This document shows positions 24,538 to 33,443 of a stretch of DNA of 64,000 bases, piece by piece. Where the stretch lies: positions 62,001-126,000 of the forward strand of contig CAMNHO010000002.1 of assembly GCA_946539765.1 (NCBI GenBank), read 5' to 3'. The translations under genes and the position numbers were made by a program. Source of the DNA: UBA4312 sp002394635 (GTDB lineage: Bacteria > Bacillota_I > Bacilli_A > Erysipelotrichales > Erysipelotrichaceae). The stretch's first letter is position 1; every line of letters starts with the position of its first letter. The notes below the pieces were generated by a model. The model had not been told where the DNA came from. It made no database searches and saw only the letters and a program-made list of their open reading frames with translations.

Positions 24538-25109
24538 ACAGTTTTATCTACGAAATAAGTAGCTTCCATATCTGCAGTGCTTAATGCAAAGGCTAATGGA
24601 AAGTGCTCGAATGTATAGCCAACATTTTGTGCCGGTTCGCTGCCGGAAAAGCCCATATGATAACGTATTGCAAAAGCCTCTTCCCGACTCAGTTTCATGT
24701 AAGGGGTTATCATATAAACGCTCTTTTCGCCATGGCCATATGGCATTTTATCATCAAATTCAAAATAAGGAACTTCATGCCATTCTCCATTGATTTTCCG
24801 ATTCCGCATTGACTTTTTATAGACATGTATCTTACAAACATCATGCAGCAAAGCCACTGTAGCAACCGTGTCCTCACTATAATCCATGTGGTAAATCTCT
24901 TTTGTTCTTTGGCGTTCCAGATAATCTTTTAAGCAGTCATATACATGCAAACTATGATCAACAAGCCCACCATCATAATTACCATGATAACGTGTACTTG
25001 CCGGTGCGGTAAAAAAATCAGATTTTTTCAAAAATTCCAAAAAAGTGGAAGCCCCGTCTCGTTTTATATTTGTTTGATAAATGTCAATAAATCTTTCCTT
25101 ATTTGTCAT
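24531..25109 (-). CDS. HD domain phosphohydrolase-like protein
   Basis: The 192-residue protein has an HD fold with metal ligands in LVDHSLHVYDCL (His52, His55 region) and LLHDVCKIHVYKK (His89-Asp90). Conserved GHGEKSVYMI and FAIRYHMGFSG follow. HD proteins hydrolyse nucleotides or phosphodiesters; the substrate is unknown here. Start ATG 25109 has GTGGGGG upstream. Oddly, this ribosome site begins only about six bases after the terminator-like end of the small RNA at 25124-25280, and no separate promoter is visible, so the gene may be read through from the RNA promoter. Confidence 0.75.
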   Translation of the reverse strand: MTNKERFIDIYQTNIKRDGASTFLEFLKKSDFFTAPASTRYHGNYDGGLVDHSLHVYDCLKDYLERQRTKEIYHMDYSEDTVATVALLHDVCKIHVYKKSMRNRKINGEWHEVPYFEFDDKMPYGHGEKSVYMITPYMKLSREEAFAIRYHMGFSGSEPAQNVGYTFEHFPLAFALSTADMEATYFVDKTVK

Positions 25110-25123
25110 AGTGTCCCCCACTT

Positions 25124-25280
25124 AAAAAGCCAAGGATGAGAGATCTTTTCCCTGTATATACAGGTGGGTGACCTGTGCTTAACCTTAGGATCCCTGATCA
25201 ATGAAAAGGTATTCAACACAGAGAAGCAACATCCGGTCTCCCTTATCTCTAAGCGTAGGAAAAATGTATACATCCTTGAC
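25124..25280 (-). ncRNA. ssrS: Structured small RNA, probable 6S RNA (alternative: leader RNA of the HD gene)
   Basis: A strong promoter (25287-25315) is followed at once by a 157-nt stretch whose ends pair perfectly: GTCAAGGATG at the 5' end with CATCCTTGGC at the 3' end, then five T. Inside, GGGAGACC pairs with GGTCACCC, and GTGTTGAATACCTT with AAGGTTAAGCAC, giving a rod with a closing stem, an internal bulge and an apical hairpin, the layout of 6S RNA, which traps RNA polymerase. A CCTG...CAGG hairpin lies on the 3' side. Its place just after aspS resembles the B. subtilis 6S-1 locus. No coding frame explains it. It is short for a 6S RNA, and a cis-acting leader cannot be excluded. Confidence 0.6.
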
Positions 25281-25286
25281 AGTTCC

Positions 25287-25315
25287 ATCATACAACAACA
25301 AACTAAGCATTTCAA
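25287..25315 (-). promoter_or_regulatory. Promoter of the small structured RNA
   Basis: Minus-strand TTGAAA (25310-25315), 17-bp spacer, TATGAT (25287-25292). The start predicted 7 bases downstream falls on the first base of the closing stem. Confidence 0.8.
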
Positions 25316-25379
25316 CAAAACATATTTCATGTTTATTTGCAACAAGAATATAATGATTTATTAATAAAAAAGAGAAGGA

Positions 25380-27125
25380 TCATTCCTTCTCTGTCACAGC
25401 AATATGCAGTTCATCCAGTTGTTTCTGGTCGACCGGTGTCGGTGCCTTAGACATTGGACACGTTGCCTTTGCATTTTTAGGGAACGCAATAACATCTCTT
25501 ATAGAATCTGATTCGCTCAAAATCATGGCAATTCGGTCTAAGCCGAAAGCAATTCCTCCATGAGGAGGGGTTCCGTACTGGAATGCATCAATAAAGAAAC
25601 CAAATTTATTACGGATCTGTTCGTCACTTAAGCCTAAAATTGTAAAGATTTTCTTTTGTAGTTCATTATCATGGATACGGATGCTTCCTCCACCAAGTTC
25701 ATAACCATTGAGAACGATATCATATGCGTTGGTCTTCACTTTTGTTATATCTGTATCCAACAGTGGGATATCTTCATTTTTAGGCTGTGTAAATGGATGA
25801 TGACTTGCTTGATAACGCTGTTCCTCTTCGCTCCACTCAAACATAGGAAAATCAGTAACCCATAAGAATGAAAATTCATTTTTCTTTTTATAGCCTAGCT
25901 GCGCACCAATTTCATTTCGCAGAGCACCCAGAACATTACAAGTTGTGTACCATGCATCGCTGACAATAAATACACCATCATTTTCCTGTAGTTTCAACAT
26001 TTCATATAAGTCAGATACCTCTTGATCACTTAAGAATTTACGGGCAGAACCTGTTATTTCATCTTTTCCAACTTTCAAGACAACAAGACCTTTTGCTCCG
26101 TTCTTTTTGGCAAGGTCTGTGTATTTATCAATTTGTTTCCGCGTAATTGATCCAAATCCAGGTACGACAATAGCTTTGATGGCTCCATTCGATTCGATAA
26201 CCGATTTAAATACTTTAAATTCTGTATTTTTGAATAGGTTTGTTACATCCTGTAGTTCTAGGCCAAAACGATCATCCGGTTTATCACTACCATACATATT
26301 CATAGCTTGATCATATGTTAAACGGCGGAAAGGTGTTTTAATATCCAATCCTTTAACATCTTTCATCAACTTTACCATCATTTCCTCCATCATGGTCTGA
26401 ATTTCCACTTCATTTAAGAAAGAAGTTTCAATATCAACCTGTGTGAAGTCTGTCTGACGGTCTGCACGAAGATCTTCATCTCGGAAACAACGTGCAAATT
26501 GATAATATCTTTCAAATCCCGAGATCATCAATAGTTGCTTATATAACTGAGGTGACTGCGGTAATGCATAAAAACTGCCCGGATGAACACGTGACGGAAC
26601 TAGATAGTCACGTGCGCCTTCCGGCGTACTTTTACCGAGCATTGGTGTTTCAATTTCCACAAAATCCTGGTTATCTAGGAATTCCCGCATACTCCGAGTA
26701 ATTTTATGACGCATCATGATACGCTTCTGCATAATTGGACGACGAAGATCCAGATAACGGTATTGTAAACGTGTATCTTCCAATGCATCCGTTTCATCAG
26801 CAATAATCAATGGTGTTGTTTTAGCGGAATTCACGATATCAAGTCGAGAAACCAGCACTTCTACCTGGCCGGTTGCCAGATCCTTGTTGGTGTCTTTTCT
26901 TTCAACAACTTTACCCCATACATGAATGACATATTCATTACGAATGGTTTTGGTCTGATCTGAGAAGCTTTCATCAAACACCAGTTGGCAAATACCTGTC
27001 CTGTCTCGTAAATCAATAAAAACCAATTGTCCGAAATTTCTTTTTTTAGCTACCCAGCCAATCAGTTCTACCTCATTTCCTACATGTTCCAGACGGAGTT
27101 TTCCGTTCTCAATTGTACGCATCAT
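25380..27125 (-). CDS. aspS: Aspartate--tRNA ligase
   Basis: AspS charges tRNA(Asp). The 581-residue bacterial-type enzyme has an N-terminal OB anticodon-binding domain (FIDLRDRTGICQLVF), class II motif 2 (YQFARCFRDEDLRADRQ...FTQVDIE), the GAD insertion in the middle, and motif 3 near the end (GIAFGLDRIAMIL). It starts with two ATG codons; AAGGGG upstream lies in the end of hisS three bases away. hisS-aspS is the usual Firmicutes operon, here under the T-box at 28424-28621. Confidence 0.97.
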   Translation of the reverse strand: MMRTIENGKLRLEHVGNEVELIGWVAKKRNFGQLVFIDLRDRTGICQLVFDESFSDQTKTIRNEYVIHVWGKVVERKDTNKDLATGQVEVLVSRLDIVNSAKTTPLIIADETDALEDTRLQYRYLDLRRPIMQKRIMMRHKITRSMREFLDNQDFVEIETPMLGKSTPEGARDYLVPSRVHPGSFYALPQSPQLYKQLLMISGFERYYQFARCFRDEDLRADRQTDFTQVDIETSFLNEVEIQTMMEEMMVKLMKDVKGLDIKTPFRRLTYDQAMNMYGSDKPDDRFGLELQDVTNLFKNTEFKVFKSVIESNGAIKAIVVPGFGSITRKQIDKYTDLAKKNGAKGLVVLKVGKDEITGSARKFLSDQEVSDLYEMLKLQENDGVFIVSDAWYTTCNVLGALRNEIGAQLGYKKKNEFSFLWVTDFPMFEWSEEEQRYQASHHPFTQPKNEDIPLLDTDITKVKTNAYDIVLNGYELGGGSIRIHDNELQKKIFTILGLSDEQIRNKFGFFIDAFQYGTPPHGGIAFGLDRIAMILSESDSIRDVIAFPKNAKATCPMSKAPTPVDQKQLDELHIAVTEKE

Positions 27126-27128
27126 AAT

Positions 27129-28406
27129 CTATTGCACCCCTTTTTCATCTAAATAACGTATCAGATCATCCCGATCGATTGTTTCCTGTGTACGATCCGC
27201 AGTATTCTTGATTGTAATTTTATGTTCCTGTGATTCGCTGGAACCTAATATCAACGCATAATGAGCTTTTGCGCGGTCAACGGCTTTAAACTGTCCTTTA
27301 AAAGAGCGACCCGTGTAATCCATCTCAGCACGGTATCCATACGCGCGCAGTTCTGTTAAGACATTGAAAGCATAACTCCTGGCTTCTTCATCCAAGCACA
27401 TAACATAAACATCCAGATCCGGTTTTGTATCCAGGCTATTCCCTTCGGCTTGTAACGCAATCAGCAATCTTTCCATTCCCAATGCCCAACCGATACCGCT
27501 CATTCCTTCCGGTCCTCCAAAATACGGAATCAGACCATCATAACGGCCACCGGCTAATACTGTGGATTGGGCTCCCATCTCTTTATTCATGGAAACGATT
27601 TCAAAAACTGTATGCGTATAATAGTCCAATCCTCGCACAAGCTTATCATCGATTTCATATGGGATTTCCAGCTCATCCAACAGATCCAGAACAGTTTGGA
27701 AATAAGACTTACTGTCGTCGTTCAAATAGTCGCGCATGCTAGGAGCTTTTTTCATGCAGTCTTTATCATGATCAACTTTGCAATCCAAGATCCGCAGTGG
27801 GTTTTGCTCAAAACGTCTTTTACAATCTCCACATAGTTCATCATAATAGGGTTCAAAGTGCGTATGAAGAGCTTGTCGGTAAGCCTGTCGGGATGCATCG
27901 TCGCCGAGTGTATTGATCAACACTTTGATGTCCTTCAACCCTAGCGTTTTCAAAATAGAATATGCTAGAGAAATCGTTTCTACATCAACATATGGAGATT
28001 TGACACCTAAGCTTTCCACACCAAATTGATGGAAAATGCGCAGTCTTCCCTTCTGCGGTCTTTCATGACGTGCCATGGGTCCCATATAATACATCTTGAC
28101 CGGCAGATCCGGGTTGGCATACATTTTATTTTCAACAAAGCTTCGTACAACCCCGGCAGTTCCTTCCGGACGAATGGTTAATGACGTTTTGGAATTTTCA
28201 AGCTGAAATGTATACATTTCCTTATTAACCATATCACTGGAATCATTTTCTCTTTTAAATACATTCGTATGCTCAAATATCGGCGTCCGAATTTCGTCAT
28301 AGTTATACAGATAACAGAATTGACGTAAAATGGTTTCTAGATTCTGCCATTGATAGGATCCATCTCCGTACAGATCTTGACACCCTCTTGGAATTTTATA
28401 TTTCAT
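27129..28406 (-). CDS. hisS: Histidine--tRNA ligase
   Basis: HisS charges tRNA(His). The 425-residue class II enzyme shows motif 1 (YDEIRTPIFEHTNVFKR), motif 2 (LTIRPEGTAGVVRSF, then MYYMGPMARHERPQKGR), the histidine-A segment LVRGLDYYTHTVFE, and motif 3 (GIGWALGMERLL), then an anticodon-binding domain. The ATG has AGGAGG at ideal spacing, directly after the terminator of the T-box leader. It is co-transcribed with aspS. Confidence 0.97.
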   Translation of the reverse strand: MKYKIPRGCQDLYGDGSYQWQNLETILRQFCYLYNYDEIRTPIFEHTNVFKRENDSSDMVNKEMYTFQLENSKTSLTIRPEGTAGVVRSFVENKMYANPDLPVKMYYMGPMARHERPQKGRLRIFHQFGVESLGVKSPYVDVETISLAYSILKTLGLKDIKVLINTLGDDASRQAYRQALHTHFEPYYDELCGDCKRRFEQNPLRILDCKVDHDKDCMKKAPSMRDYLNDDSKSYFQTVLDLLDELEIPYEIDDKLVRGLDYYTHTVFEIVSMNKEMGAQSTVLAGGRYDGLIPYFGGPEGMSGIGWALGMERLLIALQAEGNSLDTKPDLDVYVMCLDEEARSYAFNVLTELRAYGYRAEMDYTGRSFKGQFKAVDRAKAHYALILGSSESQEHKITIKNTADRTQETIDRDDLIRYLDEKGVQ

Positions 28407-28423
28407 GTTTTCCTCCTAAATAT

Positions 28424-28621
28424 AAAAAACGCCCTTATATAAGGACGCTTTTAACGTGGTACCACCTTATTTTATACTTTTCAGTATACACTTAAAGCTA
28501 TAACGCAGCCAACGATCAGACTTTTTATCTGATTCCTCCAAAGTGTCCTGTTTTATTCTGTATGAAAGCATTGCACCACCCTGCTTCTCTCTAAACATAC
28601 TTGAATAAACATCTCTTTTTC
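28424..28621 (-). promoter_or_regulatory. T-box riboswitch leader of hisS-aspS with GACAC specifier
   Basis: The leader senses uncharged tRNA and lets transcription continue when charging is low. The T-box sequence AAGGTGGTACCACG lies at 28455-28468, followed by the intrinsic terminator AAAAGCGTCCTTATATAAGG... and T run at 28424-28452. Stem III is TATACTGAAAAGTATA. Stem I pairs TGTTTATTC with GAATAAAACA, and the specifier side reads ACAGGACACTTTGGAGG (GACAC at 28543-28547). Aligned by eye to the known glyQS leader, GAC (Asp) takes the specifier place, overlapped by CAC (His). The tRNA-end pairing base is U, which can wobble with G73 of tRNA(Asp) but not pair with the usual C73 of tRNA(His). 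Confidence 0.93.
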
Positions 28622-28627
28622 TATGGA

Positions 28628-29353
28628 TTAATTATCTAAATTTTCAACGTTGTGATATACATTCTGTACATCATCTACATCGTCCAGCAAGGTAACAAGA
28701 CGTTGGAACAATTCCTTGTCTTCCCCTTCCAAAGTAACTGTATCATTGGCAACCATCTTATCAGCAAATACCTGATATGTTACCCCCGGGATTAATGCAT
28801 CGATGACGGTTTTTGCATCATCCAGCTGTGTTGGATTTACAGTAATAGTCATATAGCCATCTTCAATTTCAATATCGTTTAATTCAATATCTGCTTCCAG
28901 CAATGCATCCATCATGGTTTCTTCATCTTCATACTGAATAACGATAACCCCTAAGTGTTCATATCCAAAAGATACAGAATTTTCAACGCCCATTTTTGCG
29001 TGAGATTTGTTAAAACAAGCTCTAAGATTTGCGATGGTTCGATTCGCATTGTCTGTCAAACAATCCACAATGATTGTTGCTCCATTATTTCCAAAACCTT
29101 CATAACGAGCACTGGAGAAGCTTTCGTCAGCACTGGATTTAGCTTTATCAATAGCCCTTTTAATAACGTTAGCCGGTACATCATTGGCTTTTGCACGCTC
29201 TATTGCTTTTTTTAAGGACTGGTTCATATCCGGATCCGGTACACCGCTCTTGGCTGCTACCAAGATTTCCTTTGAATATCTAGAATATACTTTTGCTTTT
29301 GCATTGGCGGTCTTCTGCATTGCGGCCGCACGTACTTCAAAATGTCGTCCCAT
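28628..29353 (-). CDS. yebC: YebC/PmpR family protein (translation or transcription regulator)
   Basis: The 241-residue protein has the full YebC pattern: MGRHFEVRAAAMQKTANAKAK at the start, then YSRYSKEILVAAKSGVPDPDMN, VIKRAIDKAK and ARYEGFGNNGATIIVDCLTDN. Family members were described as transcription regulators, and more recently some were linked to relief of ribosome stalling; which applies here cannot be told. GHSKW-type starts are commoner than MGRHFE in the YebC group; the GRHFE form marks the YeeN-like branch. It has its own promoter (29381-29409) and an AAAGGTGAT ribosome site. Confidence 0.93.
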   Translation of the reverse strand: MGRHFEVRAAAMQKTANAKAKVYSRYSKEILVAAKSGVPDPDMNQSLKKAIERAKANDVPANVIKRAIDKAKSSADESFSSARYEGFGNNGATIIVDCLTDNANRTIANLRACFNKSHAKMGVENSVSFGYEHLGVIVIQYEDEETMMDALLEADIELNDIEIEDGYMTITVNPTQLDDAKTVIDALIPGVTYQVFADKMVANDTVTLEGEDKELFQRLVTLLDDVDDVQNVYHNVENLDN

Positions 29354-29380
29354 AGTATCACCTTTCCAAATTTCTTTAAT

Positions 29381-29409
29381 AGTATATCAATGTTATCTTT
29401 ATTTTTCAA
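29381..29409 (-). promoter_or_regulatory. Promoter of yebC
   Basis: Minus-strand TTGAAA (29404-29409), 17-bp spacer ending TGA, and TATACT (29381-29386), an extended -10 promoter overlapping the end of phoH. Confidence 0.75.
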
Positions 29410-30352
29410 TCTTTGCGTAACGTTCAATAATCTTTTGTACGATTGGATTTCGGACAACATCCTCGGTGGCAAGTTCTACAATGGCAATTTCTGGAATATT
29501 CTGTAATATAGCACATGCCTCCATTAATCCGGAATCCTGTTTTTTGATTAAATCAATCTGGGTAATATCTCCATTGATCATCATCTTTGTGTTTTTCCCC
29601 ATACGGGTCAAAAACATCTTCATCTGTGCTCTAGTAGAATTTTGGGCTTCATCCAAAATGACAACAGCATCATTCAAAGTACGACCACGCATAAAGGCCA
29701 AAGGAGCGATTTCGATTATCTGACGTTCTATATATTTTTCAACCGTTTCTATCCCAAGCATATCATATAAAGCATCGTATAAAGGTCTTAAATAGGGATC
29801 AACCTTTTCTTTCATATCTCCGGGTAAAAAGCCAAGTGATTCCCCTGCTTCAACAGCTGGACGCGTCAATATGATCTTTTCTATTTTTTCTTGTCTTAGT
29901 AAGGTAACGGCATAAGCAACGGATAAATATGTTTTCCCTGTCCCAGCTACTCCAGTGGCAAAAATTACATCATGTTCTTTAAAAGCGTCACATAAAATAG
30001 CCTGTCCTAATGTTTTCGGATAAATTAGTTTACCAGATCTGGTTTTTCCGACTGGCGAAAGCTGTTTGGTTTGAAATCTCTGTAATTGATGTTTTTTTCC
30101 TAAGGAGATCAAATAGGAAACATCCTGAAAATGAAGACGCTTCTGTTGATCGATCAATGAGAAACATGCATTGACTACTTCCCGGATCACAGGCTCTTGT
30201 ACATTTTTTTCGAATTTTAAAATGTGAGAACGTAAAATAAACTCAGTTTTAAAATGTTTTTTTAATATTTCCAGATTCTTATCATGTTCCCCGGCAAATA
30301 TCTGAAGATCTTCAAAAGAACGATCTGATAAATCAATTTGTATATATTCCAA
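29399..30352 (-). CDS. phoH: PhoH family ATPase, TTG start
   Basis: PhoH/YbeZ-type proteins are cytosolic P-loop ATPases linked to RNA metabolism and usually found near ybeY. The protein has Walker A GVAGTGKT at about residues 134-141, RPAVEAGESLGFLPGD next, and Walker B-like VILDEAQNSTRAQMKMFLTRMG. I begin at the TTG at 30352 because AAGGAGG lies exactly 5 bases upstream; the ATG ten codons earlier would place that ribosome site inside the gene and start within the rpsU terminator. That gives 317 residues, normal for the family. ybeY is not adjacent. Confidence 0.93.
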   Translation of the reverse strand: MEYIQIDLSDRSFEDLQIFAGEHDKNLEILKKHFKTEFILRSHILKFEKNVQEPVIREVVNACFSLIDQQKRLHFQDVSYLISLGKKHQLQRFQTKQLSPVGKTRSGKLIYPKTLGQAILCDAFKEHDVIFATGVAGTGKTYLSVAYAVTLLRQEKIEKIILTRPAVEAGESLGFLPGDMKEKVDPYLRPLYDALYDMLGIETVEKYIERQIIEIAPLAFMRGRTLNDAVVILDEAQNSTRAQMKMFLTRMGKNTKMMINGDITQIDLIKKQDSGLMEACAILQNIPEIAIVELATEDVVRNPIVQKIIERYAKIEK

Positions 30353-30367
30353 AATAACCTCCTTATA

Positions 30368-30394
30368 TAAAAAAATCTGCATTGGATGCAGATT
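30368..30394 (-). terminator. Terminator of rpsU
   Basis: A perfect nine-base-pair AATCTGCAT/ATGCAGATT stem with a three-base loop and a following T run, two bases beyond the rpsU stop on the minus strand. Confidence 0.88.
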
Positions 30395-30395
30395 C

Positions 30396-30575
30396 TTATT
30401 TTCCTCTACGTGCTTTTCGAGCTGCTTCAGATTTTAACTTTTTACGCACACCCGGTTTTACGTAATATTCTCTTTTACGAGCCTCAGCAAGGGTCCCATT
30501 ACGAGATACTTGACGTTTAAACCTTCTTAAAGCGTCATCCAGTTGCTCATTCTCTTTTACTACAACTTTTGGCAT
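30396..30575 (-). CDS. rpsU: 30S ribosomal protein bS21
   Basis: A short gene of 59 codons. The translation starts MPKVVVKENEQLDDALRR, continues FKRQVSRNGTLAEARKR and ends in a basic tail (EAARKARRGK), which is bS21. The ATG at 30575 has an AAGGGGGG ribosome site, with a near-consensus promoter at 30610-30638 and a terminator directly after the stop. S21 helps recognise the Shine-Dalgarno helix during initiation. Confidence 0.97.
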   Translation of the reverse strand: MPKVVVKENEQLDDALRRFKRQVSRNGTLAEARKREYYVKPGVRKKLKSEAARKARRGK

Positions 30576-30609
30576 GATACAACCCCCCTTCCTGAATTTT
30601 TACACATTG

Positions 30610-30638
30610 ATTATAACGAAGTTATATGTAAAATGCAA
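30610..30638 (-). promoter_or_regulatory. Promoter of rpsU
   Basis: Minus-strand TTGCAT (30633-30638), 17-bp spacer and perfect TATAAT (30610-30615), about 35 bp before the start codon. Confidence 0.85.
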
Positions 30639-30658
30639 TGATTTAATCAAAAACTTAA

Positions 30659-32158
30659 CTAGTCCCCTGTATAATAGGAGTCTTCATTTGTATCATAATC
30701 CGTAGTGGAAATGATACTGTAGTTCTTGATGCATTCTTCCGCAATTTTATTGTCACCCTTATAAGGAGCACGTCCAAATTCTCTGTACATATACGGTTCA
30801 TCACCTTTTCCAAGCAACAGAACCACATCGCCTTCACGAGCACTTTCTATTGCCTGGCGGATAGCTTCATACCGATCCGGGATAAAGATATAGCTCGTAT
30901 CCTTGATGCCGCTTTTAATCTGCTCCGCAATATCCCGTGGTTCTTCATCACGAGGATCATCCTCAGTGATGACAATATAATCACAATATTGATCAGCTAA
31001 TTCTCCAAATACTTTCCGTTTGGCAACATCACGCTTGCCAGCTGATCCAAAGACACTAATAACTTTATGATCCGTGCCAGCAATGCTGCGACCAAACTGC
31101 ATTACTTTCTCCATACCATCTGGTGTATGTGCGAAATCTACTATAACATGGAATGGCTGACCAAGGTTGATCTGTTCAAGACGGCCTTCAATCTGCGGAA
31201 GATCTTTACAGGCCGGTAAAATCACATTAAGATCCATACCTGTTTCATGCAAGGCAGCAATGGACGCCAGTAAGTTATAGATATTATATTCAGCCACAAG
31301 ATCCGTAACGACAGGATACGTATTCCCTTCATAAATCAAGTCAAACGTTGAATGGTCCGATGCATTTTTTACATTAACAGCACGATAATCACATTCCTTT
31401 TTCAATCCGTAACTAACATAACGCGAACGTGTAATATCTTTTAATTTATCAAATGTAGGATCATCAATATTTAAAATGGATACCCCATCTTCTTTGACCC
31501 TTTCCTTGAATAGAAGACTTTTGGCTTCGAAATAACTCTCCATAGTTCCATGGTAATCCAAATGATCATATGTAAAGTTTGTAAATATGGCCACATCAAA
31601 ATTAACTCCGTCTACACGATGTTGATTTAAACCATGACTACTGACCTCCAAAGCACATGCCTTCATTCCATGGGAAACCATATCTGCCAAGGTCTTATGC
31701 AGTAATACTGCATCCGGTGTCGTTAGATCCGGCGCATTTTTGACATTTCCATAAGAAATGGAAATGGTACCAATATAACCACAAGGTTGCTGGATCGATT
31801 CAATATTTTTGATAATATTGGATATTGTACTTTTTCCATTGGTTCCGGTAACCCCGAACATCAACATTTTGTCACTTGGACGATTATAGAAATTGCGTGC
31901 ACATTGATTTAAAGCAGCATTCACATCGTCTACCCTTATATATATTGCTCCCCTAACCATTTCCTCCGAAGTCAATTCCTTGGAATGGACAATACAAATG
32001 GCACCATTTTTTACTGCCTGCGCAATGAATTCATGCCCATCATGGACAATTCCCGGTAAACAGAAATAAATATTTCCATCTTCTACTTTTCGTGAATCAA
32101 AACATAATCCTGTTACATTTGTTGTCGGAGCGTTTTTAAACAATTTACTTAATCTCAT
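30659..32158 (-). CDS. murE: UDP-N-acetylmuramyl-tripeptide synthetase MurE
   Basis: MurE adds the third amino acid to the peptidoglycan stem peptide. The 499-residue protein has P-loop VTGTNGKST at about 103-111, the carbamylated-lysine segment SYFEAKSLLF (Lys213), and a C-terminal specificity loop EDDPRDEEP at 399-407. In diaminopimelate-adding enzymes this loop reads DNPR; DDPR keeps the Arg, which favours a diaminopimelate-like substrate, but lysine or ornithine cannot be excluded. The ATG at 32158 has AAGGA upstream and overlaps mtaB by 14 bp. It sits apart from any division/cell-wall cluster. Confidence 0.93.
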   Translation of the reverse strand: MRLSKLFKNAPTTNVTGLCFDSRKVEDGNIYFCLPGIVHDGHEFIAQAVKNGAICIVHSKELTSEEMVRGAIYIRVDDVNAALNQCARNFYNRPSDKMLMFGVTGTNGKSTISNIIKNIESIQQPCGYIGTISISYGNVKNAPDLTTPDAVLLHKTLADMVSHGMKACALEVSSHGLNQHRVDGVNFDVAIFTNFTYDHLDYHGTMESYFEAKSLLFKERVKEDGVSILNIDDPTFDKLKDITRSRYVSYGLKKECDYRAVNVKNASDHSTFDLIYEGNTYPVVTDLVAEYNIYNLLASIAALHETGMDLNVILPACKDLPQIEGRLEQINLGQPFHVIVDFAHTPDGMEKVMQFGRSIAGTDHKVISVFGSAGKRDVAKRKVFGELADQYCDYIVITEDDPRDEEPRDIAEQIKSGIKDTSYIFIPDRYEAIRQAIESAREGDVVLLLGKGDEPYMYREFGRAPYKGDNKIAEECIKNYSIISTTDYDTNEDSYYTGD

Positions 32159-33443
32159 AATGACTTCCTTTCCATATCGTATGATATCCGAATTCATCCA
32201 CTGAATCCCATTGACACATGATCCGTCCGTTTAATGACTGTGTAGAATTGATTTCAATGGGATGATATTGATTAGTATATCCTTTATATATGTTATCACG
32301 ATTTGTTTCTATCAGTACTTCAACCATATCAAAACGTTCCATATCCTTAATTCGAAGATCCTTTGATAATTTCAATAATCGGTTGGTTCTTTCTTTGACA
32401 ACACTACCATGAACTTCCCCTTTCATAAAACTGGCTTTTGTTCCACTTCGCTTAGAATACGGAAACACATGCAGGAAGGAAAAACCGATATCCTGAATAT
32501 TTTTGTATGTTTGTTCAAATTCCTCATCGCTTTCCTGGACAAAGCCAACAATCACGTCCGTTGATATGGAAATGTCCGGAATTTGCTGTCGGATCTGCAG
32601 CACTCTTTCTTTAAAATATGAAATGGAGTACGGTCGGTTCATCCTTTTTAAAGTCTCATCACAACCCGACTGGATCGGAATATGAAGGTGATGGCATATC
32701 CGTTTATTTTTTTTAATCAAATCAATCAGTTCGTCTGAAACTTCAGTGATTTCAATACTGGAAATCCGATAATAAACATGCGCCGGTGTCTGATCCAACA
32801 GACTTTTTAACAAGGAAGTTAATGTGTTTTCACCATCCAGATACCGGCCTGTATGGATACCGGTCAGAACAATCTCCGAATGTCCTTTTTCTACTAGCAT
32901 TTCCGCAATCGACAGTACTTGTTCTTTAGCTAAAGACCGCTCTCGGCCGCGGGCAAAAGGAATAGCGCAATAAGAGCAGAATTGGTTGCAGCCATCTTCA
33001 ATCTTTAAAAAAGCCCGATGTTTTGATTCGAAGCAATGAATTGGCATCGCCTCAAAATCTTTATATTGATCGACATCAGTGACAACATCCATTTTTTGGT
33101 CAGTTGCAATCATTTTTTGAACATAATCAAGGAATTTATCTTTATGCTTGGCACCGATGATCAGATCGACTCCGAGCTGATTACGTTGAACTTCATTGGC
33201 AAACTGCACAAAACAACCGACAGCAACAATATAAGCGTTCGGATGGTTGTGTTTAGCCTGGTTGATTTTTTGTCTTGATTTGTGGGCGGCATTATTAGTG
33301 ACCGTGCAGGTATTTATAATGCAGAGCTCACATTCCTGATCGGCAGGTACTCTTTGAAAACCGGCTGACTCCAGTTGATCCGCATAATATTGAGATTCAT
33401 AGGCATTGACTTTGCAACCGAGTGTTACAATACAAAAGCGCAT
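32145..33443 (-). CDS. mtaB: tRNA (t6A37) methylthiotransferase MtaB
   Basis: MtaB is a radical-SAM enzyme that turns t6A37 of tRNA into ms2t6A. The 432-residue protein has the three cluster cysteines of the N-terminal MTTase domain (Cys10 in TLGCKVNAYE, Cys46, Cys77) and the radical-SAM motif CNQFCSYC (Cys152, Cys156, Cys159), then a C-terminal TRAM-like region. The LGCKVNAYES opening marks the MtaB rather than the MiaB branch. The ATG overlaps the rsmE stop (TAATG) with AAAGGAGG upstream. Confidence 0.94.
   Translation of the reverse strand: MRFCIVTLGCKVNAYESQYYADQLESAGFQRVPADQECELCIINTCTVTNNAAHKSRQKINQAKHNHPNAYIVAVGCFVQFANEVQRNQLGVDLIIGAKHKDKFLDYVQKMIATDQKMDVVTDVDQYKDFEAMPIHCFESKHRAFLKIEDGCNQFCSYCAIPFARGRERSLAKEQVLSIAEMLVEKGHSEIVLTGIHTGRYLDGENTLTSLLKSLLDQTPAHVYYRISSIEITEVSDELIDLIKKNKRICHHLHIPIQSGCDETLKRMNRPYSISYFKERVLQIRQQIPDISISTDVIVGFVQESDEEFEQTYKNIQDIGFSFLHVFPYSKRSGTKASFMKGEVHGSVVKERTNRLLKLSKDLRIKDMERFDMVEVLIETNRDNIYKGYTNQYHPIEINSTQSLNGRIMCQWDSVDEFGYHTIWKGSHYEIK

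Noticed and set aside
25106..25345. Minus-strand 79-codon reading frame over the small RNA region
   Set aside because: It overlaps the promoter and closing stem of the structured RNA, has no ribosome site and no recognisable family.
29381..30352. ATG at 30382 as start of phoH
   Set aside because: That ATG is inside the rpsU terminator stem and would place the AAGGAGG ribosome site within the coding region; the TTG at 30352 is better supported.
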